The notes under the pieces were generated by a model. The model did no database searches, had not been told where the DNA came from, and saw nothing but the letters and a program-made list of their open reading frames with translations. From Bradyrhizobium sp. SRL28 (GTDB taxonomy: Bacteria; Pseudomonadota; Alphaproteobacteria; Rhizobiales; Xanthobacteraceae), in contig NZ_JAHEAG010000001.1 of assembly GCF_018596315.1 (NCBI RefSeq), positions 843,504 to 907,503 on the forward strand: DNA of 64,000 nucleotides, read 5' to 3'. Both the position numbers and the translations under genes were made by a program. This document shows, one piece after another, positions 9,461 through 17,893 of the stretch (position 1 is the stretch's first letter; each line of letters begins with the position of its first letter).

Positions 9461-9542
9461 CGTCATTCCGGGATGGTCCGTAGGACCAGACCCGGAATCT
9501 CGAGATTCCGGGTTCGATGCTTTGCATCGCCCCGGAATGACG
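9461..9542. repeat. palindromic intergenic repeat (CGTCATTCCGGG type)
   Basis: Ends CGTCATTCCGGG and CCCCGGAATGACG are complementary. An internal palindrome CCCGGAATCTCGAGATTCCGGG makes a second stem. It follows the Rsm22-like stop codon directly and could also limit read-through. Confidence 0.8.
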
Positions 9543-9675
9543 ACGGAGTGTTCGCCGCTTGAACTTATCCCGCCCCACTTCCGACTAAAGCCATGCCCCA
9601 ACTCGCGGCGGGCTGCCGCGCGCCCGGTTTTTCGTCTAGTTTCCCTGCCTCTTCGTCCCACAGGAGTTGTCCGTC

Positions 9676-10236
9676 ATGTCGACCGGCTGGATCGTTCTCG
9701 GCGTCATCGTCATCATCGTGCTGTTTGCCTTCGGGGCGTATAACCGCCTCGTCGCGCTCAGCCAGCGCGTCAGTCAGGCCTTTGCCGACATCGACGTCCA
9801 GCTCAAGCAGCGCCACGACCTGATCCCGAACCTGGTCGAGACGGTCAAGGGCTACGCCTCGCACGAGCGCGGCACGCTCGACGACGTCATCAAGGCGCGC
9901 AATTCGGCGATGTCGGCGCAGGGGCCTGCACAGGTGTCCGCCGCCGAGAACCAGCTGAGCGGGGCGCTCGGGCGCCTGATCGCGCTGTCGGAGGCTTATC
10001 CGGACCTCAAGGCCAACGCCAATTTCCAGCAGTTGGCGAGCGAACTGTCCGATCTCGAAAACAAGATCGCCGCCAGCCGACGTTTCTTCAACAACGCGGT
10101 CCAAGAATACAACACCGGCATCCAGCAGCTTCCCGCGGCGCTGTTCGCCGGCATGTTCGGCTTCACCCGCAAGGAATTTTTCGACCTCGGCGCCAGCCGC
10201 ACCGAAGTCGAGGCCGTGCCGACCGTGAAGTTCTGA
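9676..10236 (+). CDS. lemA: LemA family membrane-anchored protein
   Basis: A 186-residue LemA protein. One N-terminal membrane helix (residues 4-24, GWIVLGVIVIIVLFAFGAY) leads into a helical bundle with the family motifs YNRLVALSQRVSQAFADIDVQLKQRHDLIPNLVETVKGY. The C-terminal motif RRFFNNAVQEYNTGIQQLP is also present. AGGAG at 9662-9666 stands nine bases before the ATG at 9676; the frame also opens with a TTG at 9667, which I reject for that reason. The M48 metalloprotease starts 31 bases downstream. LemA-M48 pairs are common and point to a shared envelope quality-control role, but the biochemical function of LemA is unsettled. Confidence 0.92.
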   Translation: MSTGWIVLGVIVIIVLFAFGAYNRLVALSQRVSQAFADIDVQLKQRHDLIPNLVETVKGYASHERGTLDDVIKARNSAMSAQGPAQVSAAENQLSGALGRLIALSEAYPDLKANANFQQLASELSDLENKIAASRRFFNNAVQEYNTGIQQLPAALFAGMFGFTRKEFFDLGASRTEVEAVPTVKF

Positions 10237-10267
10237 CGCTTCAAACACCCGGCAGAGCAGCCTCATC

Positions 10268-11458
10268 ATGGCCGCGTATGGTCTCTACACGCATATCGCA
10301 TCGAACAAGTTTCGTTCGATGCTGCTGCTCGCCGGCCTGTTCCTGCTGATCTACGTGCTGGTGTTTGCCGGCGCGCTGGTCGCGGAAGTGCTGATCAACA
10401 GCAACGCCTCGGTCGACTATTACCTGATGCGCGCATCGCGCGATCTGATCGCGGCCTTGCCCTACGCGACAATCATCGCCGCGCTGTGGATCGTGATCGC
10501 CTATTTCTTCCACCAGAACATGATCGACGCCGTAACCGGCGGTGAGAGCGTGACGCGGCAGCAGCAGCCGCGGCTCTATAATCTCCTGGAAAATCTTTGC
10601 ATCTCGCGCGGCATCCCGATGCCGAAGCTGAAGGTGATGGACAGCCCGGCGCTGAACGCATTCGCAAGCGGCCTCAACCGGCGGCAATACACCGTTACGG
10701 TCACATCGGGGCTTCTGGAGGCGCTCAACGACCAGGAAATCGAAGCCGTGCTCGGCCACGAGCTGACACATATCCGCAACGGCGACGTTCAGTTGATGGT
10801 GATCGCGGTCATCATCGCCGGCGTGGTCGGTTTCTTCGGCGAGCTGTTCTTTCGCATGTTCACCAACCTGTCGTGGAATTCCAGCGGCAGCGGCTATTCG
10901 TCATCGTCGTCTTCATCGTCCTCTTCTTCATCGTCCGACCGCGACAGCAAGGGCGGCGGCGGCGCAATCATCGCGATCATCATCGCGGTGGCGCTGATCC
11001 TGCTGGCTTGGCTGTTGTCGCAAGTCGTGAAGCTCGCGCTGTCGCGGTCGCGCGAGTTGCTGGCTGACGCCGGCTCGGTCGAACTCACCAAGAATCCCGA
11101 TGCCATGATCACGGCGCTGCGCAAGATCGAGAACCGCGGCGAGCTTCCCGGCGCGACGTCCGCGGTCATGGAGCTCTGCGTCGACAATCCGCGCGAGGGG
11201 TTTGCCGACCTGTTCGCGACCCATCCGTCGGTGGACAGGCGCGTCAAGGCGCTGGTGCAGTTCGCCGGCGGTCATGATCCCGGCCCACTCGCCCTGCCGT
11301 CGGACACGGAAGGCGAATCCGACGAGCCGAAGGAATCGGACTCCGGGCAGCTCCAACCGCCGGTTCCCCGCGGCCCGTGGAGCGATGCCAACGAGCCCGC
11401 CGGCGTTCCGGGCACTCGCCTCGGACCCTCCGATGGCCCTTGGGGCCCGCACCGCTAA
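10268..11458 (+). CDS. M48 family zinc metalloprotease, membrane-bound (HtpX-like)
   Basis: A 396-residue integral membrane protease. The zinc-binding HELTH motif is at residues 164-168 and the third ligand E263 is in SRSRELLADA. About four hydrophobic segments (near 16-43, 58-80, 177-195 and 236-260) place it in the inner membrane. A low-complexity serine run of 13 (about 205-220) separates two of them. A Pro/Gly-rich tail of about 60 residues follows the catalytic domain. It is probably co-transcribed with lemA and likely degrades misfolded membrane proteins, as HtpX-type enzymes do. Confidence 0.9.
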   Translation: MAAYGLYTHIASNKFRSMLLLAGLFLLIYVLVFAGALVAEVLINSNASVDYYLMRASRDLIAALPYATIIAALWIVIAYFFHQNMIDAVTGGESVTRQQQPRLYNLLENLCISRGIPMPKLKVMDSPALNAFASGLNRRQYTVTVTSGLLEALNDQEIEAVLGHELTHIRNGDVQLMVIAVIIAGVVGFFGELFFRMFTNLSWNSSGSGYSSSSSSSSSSSSSDRDSKGGGGAIIAIIIAVALILLAWLLSQVVKLALSRSRELLADAGSVELTKNPDAMITALRKIENRGELPGATSAVMELCVDNPREGFADLFATHPSVDRRVKALVQFAGGHDPGPLALPSDTEGESDEPKESDSGQLQPPVPRGPWSDANEPAGVPGTRLGPSDGPWGPHR

Positions 11459-11624
11459 GAAGCCGCCCGATCCCGCCCCCCGGATTAACGAATTCGGTAT
11501 GAATCATGGCGATGGGCTTCTAAGGAATTGAATTCTCCCTTGTTTCTGCCATGTTCGCGCCCAAAGCAGGGAATGGGGCCACCCGATCGCTCCCGCGGCC
11601 GGGGACGTTGTTCAAAGGAATTCC

Positions 11625-12377
11625 ATGGCAAAGCCAGTCGTGATTGTGGTGGGCGCGGACAAGGGCGGGGTCGGCAAGACGACCGTGTCGCGGACGCTCC
11701 TGGATTACTTCAGCGCCAACAACGTGCCGACCCGGGCATTCGACACCGAATCCCCGCGCGGCACCCTGAAGCGGTTCCATCCTGACATCACCGAGATCGT
11801 CGACATGACGACAACCTCGGACCAGATGAAGATCTTCGATACGCTGAACGCGGCCAGCCCCTCCGTCACCGTAATCGACGTCCGCGCCGGACTGTTGTCT
11901 CCGGCGCTGGCCTCGCTGCGCGACATCGGCTTTCTCGACGCGGCCAAGGCGGGTCAGATCACCTTCGCCGTGTTCCATATATTGGGCCCCTCGATCGCCT
12001 CGCTGGATGAAATCGCCGAGACCGCGGGTTTCATGCAGGGCGCCAAATATTTCCTGGTGAAGAACTTCATCAACGACACCCAGTTCTTCCAGTGGGACCA
12101 GTCGACCTACAACTCCTACTTTCACCGCATCAAGGACGCTACCGACCTCGTCATCCCCAAGCTCAACGAAATGGCCTACGAGCAGGTCGAGGTTTCCTCC
12201 GTGCCGTTCCTCAAATTCGTCGCCAACAAGGGCAAGGAGGACGAAGCCGCGAACTATTCGTTCGTGCTGCGCGGCTATGTCCGGCACTGGCTCGCCAATG
12301 TCTGGAGCGAGTTCGATCGCATCAAGCTGACCGATCTCGTCGGCGCCAAGCCTGGCGTGCGCGGCGGTGAAAAATAG
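11625..12377 (+). CDS. ParA/MinD-like P-loop ATPase (first of a tandem pair)
   Basis: A 250-residue protein with a deviant Walker A, KGGVGKTT at residues 13-20. Its extra lysine marks the ParA/MinD/MipZ class. A switch-type acidic block follows (FDTESPRGTLKRFHP), then a strand ending in VIDVRAGLL. After about residue 60 it does not match standard ParA or MipZ as I know them, and no ParB or parS-like gene lies nearby. AAAGGA precedes the ATG. The following gene is a diverged copy of the same protein type 60 bases downstream. The function is unknown; membrane or nucleoid positioning, or a regulatory ATPase, would fit the fold. Confidence 0.75.
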   Translation: MAKPVVIVVGADKGGVGKTTVSRTLLDYFSANNVPTRAFDTESPRGTLKRFHPDITEIVDMTTTSDQMKIFDTLNAASPSVTVIDVRAGLLSPALASLRDIGFLDAAKAGQITFAVFHILGPSIASLDEIAETAGFMQGAKYFLVKNFINDTQFFQWDQSTYNSYFHRIKDATDLVIPKLNEMAYEQVEVSSVPFLKFVANKGKEDEAANYSFVLRGYVRHWLANVWSEFDRIKLTDLVGAKPGVRGGEK

Positions 12378-12437
12378 TCGCGCACCCGCCGCGATGGGGG
12401 CTGGAATAGGCGAAGAATTCCCTTGATATAGCGGGTG

Positions 12438-13106
12438 ATGAGCTCAACACCCGTCTACATCATCTGCTCGCCCCGGCCGCTTGTCGGCAAGACGCTGCTT
12501 GCGCGGCTCCTGAGCGAGTTCCTGCTGCTGAAGAACGGTTCGGTTGCCTCCTTCGACATCAACCTGAAGGAACCATCGCTGCTCGAATATCTGCCGCGCC
12601 TGACCGAGACGGCCGACGTCATGGACACCTACGGCAAGATGCAGCTCATGGACCGCCTGATCGTCAACGACGGTATCGCCAAGGTGATCGACCTCGGCTT
12701 TCATGCGTTTGACGAGTTCTTCAAGATGACCAACGAGATCGGCTTCCTGAAAGAAGCTGTGCGGCGCAGCGTCGCGCCGATCATCCTGTTCGTGGCCGAT
12801 ACCGACCGCGTTTCCGCGCGCGCCTATCCGACGTTGCGGGAGCAGTTCCCGCTGAAAGCGCTGATTGCGATCGACAACGAGCATGTGGTGCGCGGCGAGC
12901 TGCCCGAGGCGATGGGCCTCGGACGGGTGCTGCGAATAACGGCCCTGCCCTCCTTCCTGAAGACCTATGTCGACCGGGTGAGCTTTTCCTTCACCGACTA
13001 CCTGCGCAACGAGAGGGACTCGTCGACCGAGCTGCACCAGTGGATCCGCAGGAACTACACCAGCTTTCGCGAGCTTGAGTTCAGCCTGCTCCCGCAGCAG
13101 TCGTGA
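12438..13106 (+). CDS. P-loop protein paralogous to the preceding gene, degenerate Walker A
   Basis: A 222-residue protein. Residues 11-19 (SPRPLVGKT) keep the GK-T of a P-loop but lack the first glycine and the deviant lysine seen in the neighbour. The middle matches the preceding gene block for block: TETADVMDTYGKMQLMD and KVIDLGFHAF here against TEIVDMTTTSDQMKIFD and TVIDVRAGLL there. NEIGFLKEA here matches RDIGFLDAA there. I infer tandem duplication followed by divergence. The ATG at 12438 is preceded in frame by a GTG at 12435; no clear ribosome-binding site separates them. It may be a regulatory partner of the first protein. Confidence 0.7.
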   Translation: MSSTPVYIICSPRPLVGKTLLARLLSEFLLLKNGSVASFDINLKEPSLLEYLPRLTETADVMDTYGKMQLMDRLIVNDGIAKVIDLGFHAFDEFFKMTNEIGFLKEAVRRSVAPIILFVADTDRVSARAYPTLREQFPLKALIAIDNEHVVRGELPEAMGLGRVLRITALPSFLKTYVDRVSFSFTDYLRNERDSSTELHQWIRRNYTSFRELEFSLLPQQS

Positions 13107-13131
13107 GCCCTTGCGACGGGTGCCGCCCCAC

Positions 13132-13151
13132 AATATTACCCGGGTAATATT
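13132..13151. promoter_or_regulatory. perfect 20-bp palindrome, probable operator
   Basis: Left half AATATTACCC is followed without spacer by its exact complement GGGTAATATT. A TTGACA hexamer (13150-13155) overlaps the right edge, 56 bases before the GTG of the GIY-YIG gene. Position and symmetry fit a dimeric repressor site. I cannot name the regulator. Confidence 0.55.
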
Positions 13152-13210
13152 GACATAACCGCCTTGTCAGGTACCGCCTCGGCCTGACTCCAACCGGCGA
13201 GGCCATCCCC

Positions 13211-13543
13211 GTGACATCAGACAGAAAGGCGGCCATCGCGGCCTACAAGGAGCGAAAAACCTTCGCAGGGATTTTCGTCATCCGCTGCAAGGCCTCGGCC
13301 CAGGCATGGGTCGGCCAGACGCCCAATCTGGAGAAGATCCAGAACCGGATCTGGTTCACGCTGCGCCAGGGCAGCCACACCTGCCGCACCCTGCAGGCGG
13401 CATGGACCGCGCATGGGCCGGACAGCCTGACGTTCGAGGAATGCGAACGGCTGGAAGAGGAAGAGACGTCTTACATACGCGATGCGCTGCTGAAGGAACG
13501 CGCGCTGCACTGGCGGTCGCAGCTTGGCGCTGAAGCGGTCTGA
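13211..13543 (+). CDS. small GIY-YIG-type nuclease domain protein
   Basis: A 110-residue protein. The segment FAGIFVIRCKASAQAWVGQTPNL resembles the two-strand core of GIY-YIG domains, with GIF-VI-x-C in place of GIY/YIG. A basic helix (NRIWFTLRQGSH) follows, and an acidic stretch with LEEEE lies near residue 82. To my recollection, small proteins of this kind are annotated as GIY-YIG nucleases in Bradyrhizobium. No extra DNA-binding domain is present, so the substrate is open. It starts with GTG at 13211 and has a striking palindrome in its promoter region. It may be unrelated to the two P-loop genes just upstream. Confidence 0.65.
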   Translation: MTSDRKAAIAAYKERKTFAGIFVIRCKASAQAWVGQTPNLEKIQNRIWFTLRQGSHTCRTLQAAWTAHGPDSLTFEECERLEEEETSYIRDALLKERALHWRSQLGAEAV

Positions 13544-13565
13544 AGCCGCGCAACCATTGCTAGCC

Positions 13566-13696
13566 GTCGTCCCGGCCAAGCGAAGCGCGCGCCGGGACCC
13601 ATACCGCGTTGCTCGCGCGATTGAGACGAGATGGCTGACGCCTGCTCAAACAACTGCGGCCGGTGGCTATGGGTCCCTGCGTTCGCAGGGACGACG
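13566..13696. repeat. palindromic intergenic repeat (GTCGTCCC...GGGACGAC type)
   Basis: Bounded by GTCGTCCCGGCC and GTTCGCAGGGACGAC. It carries the GGGACCCATA / TATGGGTCCC pair also found in the 17894-18014 copy. It lies between the convergent GIY-YIG and apt genes. Confidence 0.75.
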
Positions 13697-13722
13697 GAAA
13701 GAACGGTTCGATTGACGAAAAC

Positions 13723-14262
13723 TCAATGCCCTTCGAACGCCATCAGCGTGCGCACCGGAACGTCCATCGCGCGCAATTTGGCGGCGCCGCCGAGATCCGG
13801 CAGGTCGATGATGAAGCAGGCCGCGACCACGTTGGCGCCAATCTGGCGCAGCAGCTTCACCGCGCCCTCCGCCGTGCCGCCGGTGGCGATGAGATCGTCG
13901 ACCAGGATCACGCGCTCGCCGGGCTGGATTGCATCGACATGCATTTCCATTTCATCGAGGCCGTATTCCAGCGAATAGGCAATCCGCACGGTGGTGTGCG
14001 GCAGTTTTCCCTTCTTGCGGATCGGCACGAAGCCCGCGGAGACCTGATGCGCCACCGCGCCGCCGAGGATAAAACCCCTCGCCTCGATGCCGGCGACCTT
14101 GTCGATCTTCAATCCCGCCCAGGGCTGCACCAGTTCATCGACCGCGCGGCGGAAGGCGCGCGCATCCGCCAGCAGGGTCGTGATGTCGCGAAACAGGATG
14201 CCCTTCTTCGGGTAATCCGGAATGGTGCGGACGGTAGCCTTCAGATCGTGATCGAATGTCAT
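13723..14262 (-). CDS. apt: Adenine phosphoribosyltransferase
   Basis: A 179-residue type I phosphoribosyltransferase that salvages adenine to AMP with PRPP in the cytosol. The PRPP loop [14 protein letters not shown] is at residues 118-131. The N-terminal [18 protein letters not shown] block is diagnostic of Apt. Length is typical. It lies downstream of trpEG on the same strand, separated by a repeat that probably insulates the two transcripts. Confidence 0.95.
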   Translation of the reverse strand: MTFDHDLKATVRTIPDYPKKGILFRDITTLLADARAFRRAVDELVQPWAGLKIDKVAGIEARGFILGGAVAHQVSAGFVPIRKKGKLPHTTVRIAYSLEYGLDEMEMHVDAIQPGERVILVDDLIATGGTAEGAVKLLRQIGANVVAACFIIDLPDLGGAAKLRAMDVPVRTLMAFEGH

Positions 14263-14291
14263 CGGTCCTCAATCCCTTTTGACAACTCCTC

Positions 14292-14377
14292 CGTCATTGC
14301 GAGGAGCGAAGCGACGAAGCAATCCACTCTTTCCCCAATGCGGCGAAATGGATTGCTTCGCTTCGCTCGCAATGACG
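14292..14377. repeat. palindromic repeat, CGTCATTGCGAGGAGCGAAGCGACGAAGCAATCC family
   Basis: Copy of the commonest repeat in this window. The left half has GCGAAGCGACGAAGCAATCC and the right half GGATTGCTTCGCTTCGCTCG, closed by CGTCATTGCG / CGCAATGACG. It lies between trpEG and apt. Confidence 0.85.
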
Positions 14378-14382
14378 GGCCT

Positions 14383-16539
14383 TCAGCTAACATTTAGCCG
14401 GAACGCATTCTCGACGATACGCAGTCCGACCTCGCCGCCGAGCGACATCAGCGATTCCGGGTGAAACTGCACGCCGCCGACCGGCAGGGTCTTGTGTTCG
14501 ATCGCCATCGCGACGCCGTCCTCGGTGGTCGCGGTGACCTCAAGAACTTCCGGCACGCTGTCGCGCTCGACATAGAGCGAATGGTAGCGGCCGATCACGA
14601 TCTCGTTCGGCAGGTTCTGCATCAGCCGTCCGCCGCGCACCTGAACCCGCGACGGCCGTCCGTGCGCGGGGTGGGTGAGCTGGCCGAGCTGGCCGCCGAA
14701 ATATTCGCCGATCGCCTGCACGCCGAGACAAACGCCGAAGATCGGCAGTTTTCTGTCGAGCGCCGTGCCAATGGTTTTCGAAATCCCGAAATCCTCTGGC
14801 CGCCCCGGGCCCGGCGACAGCACCAGCAGATCCCAGTTCTTCTTCAGCATCTCCTGGGCATGCACATGCCGGACCACGGTCACGCTTGCGCCGACTTGCC
14901 GGAAATAATCCGCCAGCATGTGCACAAAACTGTCGTCGTGATCGATCAGAAGCACCTTGCGGCCCGAGCCGGTGGCATCGGGCGCAAATGCCGACAGCGG
15001 TTTTGGCGCATCGCCGCGCAGCGCCTGGAACAGCGCCGCCGCCTTGACCTGGCATTCGCGGTCTTCCGCCGCCGGATCAGAATCGAACAGGCAGGTGGCG
15101 CCGACGCGCACTTCAGCCAGACCGTCCTTCATGCGAATGGTGCGGATGGTGAGCCCGGTATTGATGCTGCCGTCGAAATTCACAGCACCAATCGCGCCGG
15201 CATACCAGCGCCGCGACGAACGCTCGTTGTCCTCGACGAACTGCATCGCCCACAATTTCGGCGCACCGGTCACGGTGACCGCCCAGGCGTGGGTCAGGAA
15301 AGCGTCGAGCGCATCGAAGCCCGGGCGCAGCATGCCTTCGACATGATCGACGGTATGGAACAGCTTTGAATAGGTCTCGATCTGCCGCCGTGCGAGAACC
15401 TTGATGGTGCCGGGCACGCAAACGCGCGCCTTGTCGTTACGGTCGACGTCGGTGCACATGTTGAGTTCGAACTCGTCCTTTTCCGAGTTCAGCAGCTGCC
15501 TGATCTGCTCGGCATCGCCGATCGCATCGACGCCGCGCGCGATGGTGCCCGAGATCGGGCAGGTCTCGACCCGGCGGCCGTCGGAGCGCACGAACATTTC
15601 CGGCGAGGCCGACACCAGAAATTCGCCGTCGCCGAGATTCATCAGCGCGCCATAGGGCGACGGGTTGATGCGGCACAGCCGCTGGAACACTTCGGCCGGC
15701 GACCGTTCGCAGGGCTCGGCGAACAATTGCCCGGGCACCGCCTCGAACAGGTCGCCGCGCGCGAATGCCCCGCGCGCGACCTCGACGGTGGCCTGATATT
15801 CGCCGGGCGCGTGATCGGCAAATCCCTGCCGCGGCGTTTTGGCGTAAATGCTCTCGGCGGTGTCGCGCGGCAGCCCTTTGGTGGATTTTCCCTTCCAGGA
15901 AAAATCATAGCTCAACACGACGCCGCGGCCGGTGGCGCGGTCATAGGCCAGCAGGCGATCCGGCACATACAGCACGATGTCGCGCTGGTCGCTCTCCCGC
16001 GTGCGCTTCTGCACGAGGTCTTCGATCTGGAATACGAGGTCGTAGGCGAACGCACCGAACAGGCCGAGCAGCGGATCGTCATTGGCTGACAAGGCGGCGA
16101 CGAGATCACGCACCAGCGACATCACGCTGGCGCGGCGCGTGCGCTGGTCTTCCTCGACCGGCGCTGCGCCACGGATGATATGGCCGGCCAGACGGGTCGG
16201 GCTTTTTTCAGAGATAACCACACAGGGCTCGCGCAGCACGTCGCCCAGAAACGCGATCAGCACCTCGCCCCGCGCATTCAGCGCAGAGAGCGAGAAGTTG
16301 GAGCCTGCGGTTTCCAGCACCAGCGGCGGATCGGCAAAGCCGAGGTCGAAACTCTCGTAGCGGCCCGGCACCGTGGTGCCGGAGGACAGCACCACACCGC
16401 GGCGGCGGTCGAGCAATTCGATCAGGTCGTCAAGCCGCTTGGCGTTGCCGGTGAACTGCTCGACAACACGCGAAATCGCGAGGCCACCGCTGGTCCGGTA
16501 GTCGCTGTGCTCGGGCAGGGAGAAGGCTGTCCTGTTCAT
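14383..16539 (-). CDS. trpEG: Anthranilate synthase, fused TrpE-TrpG
   Basis: A 718-residue fusion. The chorismate-binding component I is at about 1-515 (VETCPISGTIARG, then NEKDEFELNMCTDVDRND). The glutamine amidotransferase component II follows from about 525, with the nucleophile cysteine in FGVCLGVQAIGE near residue 603 and GVQFHPESLMS near the end. It makes anthranilate from chorismate and glutamine, the first step of tryptophan synthesis. Fusion of the two subunits is typical of rhizobia and Bradyrhizobium. Transcription is expected to be attenuated through the Trp-Trp leader peptide at 16655-16702. The short tail after the PESLMS motif is normal. Confidence 0.96.
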   Translation of the reverse strand: MNRTAFSLPEHSDYRTSGGLAISRVVEQFTGNAKRLDDLIELLDRRRGVVLSSGTTVPGRYESFDLGFADPPLVLETAGSNFSLSALNARGEVLIAFLGDVLREPCVVISEKSPTRLAGHIIRGAAPVEEDQRTRRASVMSLVRDLVAALSANDDPLLGLFGAFAYDLVFQIEDLVQKRTRESDQRDIVLYVPDRLLAYDRATGRGVVLSYDFSWKGKSTKGLPRDTAESIYAKTPRQGFADHAPGEYQATVEVARGAFARGDLFEAVPGQLFAEPCERSPAEVFQRLCRINPSPYGALMNLGDGEFLVSASPEMFVRSDGRRVETCPISGTIARGVDAIGDAEQIRQLLNSEKDEFELNMCTDVDRNDKARVCVPGTIKVLARRQIETYSKLFHTVDHVEGMLRPGFDALDAFLTHAWAVTVTGAPKLWAMQFVEDNERSSRRWYAGAIGAVNFDGSINTGLTIRTIRMKDGLAEVRVGATCLFDSDPAAEDRECQVKAAALFQALRGDAPKPLSAFAPDATGSGRKVLLIDHDDSFVHMLADYFRQVGASVTVVRHVHAQEMLKKNWDLLVLSPGPGRPEDFGISKTIGTALDRKLPIFGVCLGVQAIGEYFGGQLGQLTHPAHGRPSRVQVRGGRLMQNLPNEIVIGRYHSLYVERDSVPEVLEVTATTEDGVAMAIEHKTLPVGGVQFHPESLMSLGGEVGLRIVENAFRLNVS

Positions 16540-16625
16540 GTGATCCTCTTACGAAACTTCGGGAGGGAGCGCCACACAGGACAAACGAAGGGACCGTCGC
16601 ACTGCGATGGCGACCTTCGACGATT

Positions 16626-16666
16626 GAAAAAATGAAATCGCACCGGCCACCTCTTTAAGAGGTGCG
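16626..16666 (-). promoter_or_regulatory. trp attenuator: alternative stems and terminator
   Basis: On the minus strand, CGCACC (16666-16661) can pair with GGTGCG (16644-16639), directly followed by ATTTCATTTTTT (16638-16627). This is an intrinsic terminator. The overlapping palindrome CACCTC/GAGGTG spans the leader stop codon and competes for the same bases. That gives the mutually exclusive folding expected of ribosome-mediated attenuation. Confidence 0.8.
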
Positions 16667-16702
16667 CCACCAAAGACGGGATGGGCTGATACCGGTGTTC
16701 AT
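16655..16702 (-). CDS. trpL: trp operon leader peptide with tandem tryptophans
   Basis: A 15-residue open frame MNTGISPSRLWWRTS with two consecutive Trp codons at 16672-16667, upstream of trpEG. A stem overlaps its stop codon and a U-rich terminator follows. The arrangement matches the rhizobial trpL / rnTrpL attenuator, in which stalling at Trp codons prevents termination. The released leader RNA and peptide act in trans in Sinorhizobium meliloti; whether they do here is unknown. The peptide is too short for normal gene finding. AGG lies eight bases before the ATG. Confidence 0.85.
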   Translation of the reverse strand: MNTGISPSRLWWRTS

Positions 16703-16867
16703 GGAAGCCTAATCACATCCGCCGCTGACGATGTCAAGAGAGGGACGGCCAGGACAACCCCCTTCCCGGGCCCGTCCTGGGGTGTCGGAAAGCGGAAAAC
16801 TTGCGTAGGATTTGAGCAAGCAGCGGCGCTTCCAACGCGCAAAGATTGCAAACAAGGGAGGCAGGCG

Positions 16868-17868
16868 ATGGCATTGCTGGGTCTGGGATATGCCGGCTTC
16901 GGATCTGATAACCTCGAGGACTGGCGGCAGTTCGGGACCGGCCTGGTCGGGCTGCAGGTGGTCGAGCGCGGCAATTCGCTGCTGGCGTTCCGGATGGACG
17001 ACCGCAAGCAGCGCATCGTGATCGATCGCGCGATGGGCGAAGGCACGCGCTTCTTCGGCTGGAGGTTGCGGATAGCACGGCGCTGGATGCGCTGGCGGCA
17101 CGGCTGGAAGCGGCCGGCGTGCATGTTGTAGCCGAACCGCAGACGCTGGCCGACGCCAGGCGCGTCCGCAGCCTGATTTCGTTTCACGATCCGGCCGGCA
17201 ACCGGCTGGAAGCCTTTTACGGCGCGGAGATCGACGATACGCCGTTCGTGGCGGGGCGATCGATCTCGGGCTTTCGCACCGGCCCGCTCGGCCTCGGGCA
17301 CGCTGTGCTGACGGTCAAGAAAGTCGAGCCGGTCATGGCGTTCTATGTCGACGTGCTCGGCTTCGGGCTTTCCGACTACATCGAAAAGCCGTTCCGCGCC
17401 TATTTCTTCCACGTCAACGCGCGGCATCACAGCCTCGCGCTAATCGAAACCGGCAGGAACGGTATGCATCATCTGATGGTGGAGCTGTTCTCGCTCGATG
17501 ACGTCGGACAGTGCTACGACATCGCGCTGACGCAACAGGACCGTGTCGGCGTCACCCTCGGCCGCCACACCAACGATTTCATGACCTCGTTCTACGCCAG
17601 GACGCCGTCGGCCTTCATGATCGAATGCGGCTGGGGCGGCCGCGAGATCGATCCCGCGACGTGGCAACCGGTCGAGATGCATGACGGCCCAAGCCTGTGG
17701 GGACACGAGCGCGTCTGGCTGCCGCCCGAAGACCGCGTGGTCGCCCGCGAGATGCGGATGCGTGCGGCGGCGTCAGGATTGCGCGCGCCGGTGCAGGTGA
17801 TGGAAGGAAATTACAAGCTGATGTCGGGAACGTGCGCGTGGTGGGATGGGGTGCGCGAGAAGAGTTAG
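16868..17868 (+). pseudogene. extradiol ring-cleavage dioxygenase (BphC-like) with one-base frameshift
   Basis: The 5' part (16868 to about 17060) encodes MALLGLGYAGFGSDNLEDWRQFGTGLVGLQ and onward to RFFGW. The 3' part continues in another frame from EVADSTALDALAARLEAAG through HVVAEPQTLADARRVRSLISFHDPAGN to the stop at 17868. Restoring one G at 17061-17062 (TGG-AGG to TGG-GAGG) gives a continuous ~333-residue two-domain protein. The C-terminal domain keeps candidate iron ligands: His in LGLGHAVL, His in MHHLMVEL and Glu in AFMIECGWGG. Only one base in a G run is missing, so a sequencing error is as likely as a real pseudogene. The active enzyme would cleave catechol-type substrates. Confidence 0.8.
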
Positions 17869-17893
17869 GCGGAAATGTCGCCCAACTGCCTGC

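Noticed and set aside
13211..13543. Joining the GIY-YIG gene with the two P-loop genes as one defence operon
   Set aside because: The palindrome and TTGACA between them point to separate transcription, and no defence effector or other hallmark is present.
14292..14377. Regularly recurring CGTCATTGCGAG blocks as a possible CRISPR array
   Set aside because: Copies are scattered singly across the window, palindromic over their whole length, and not separated by spacers of uniform size; no cas genes.
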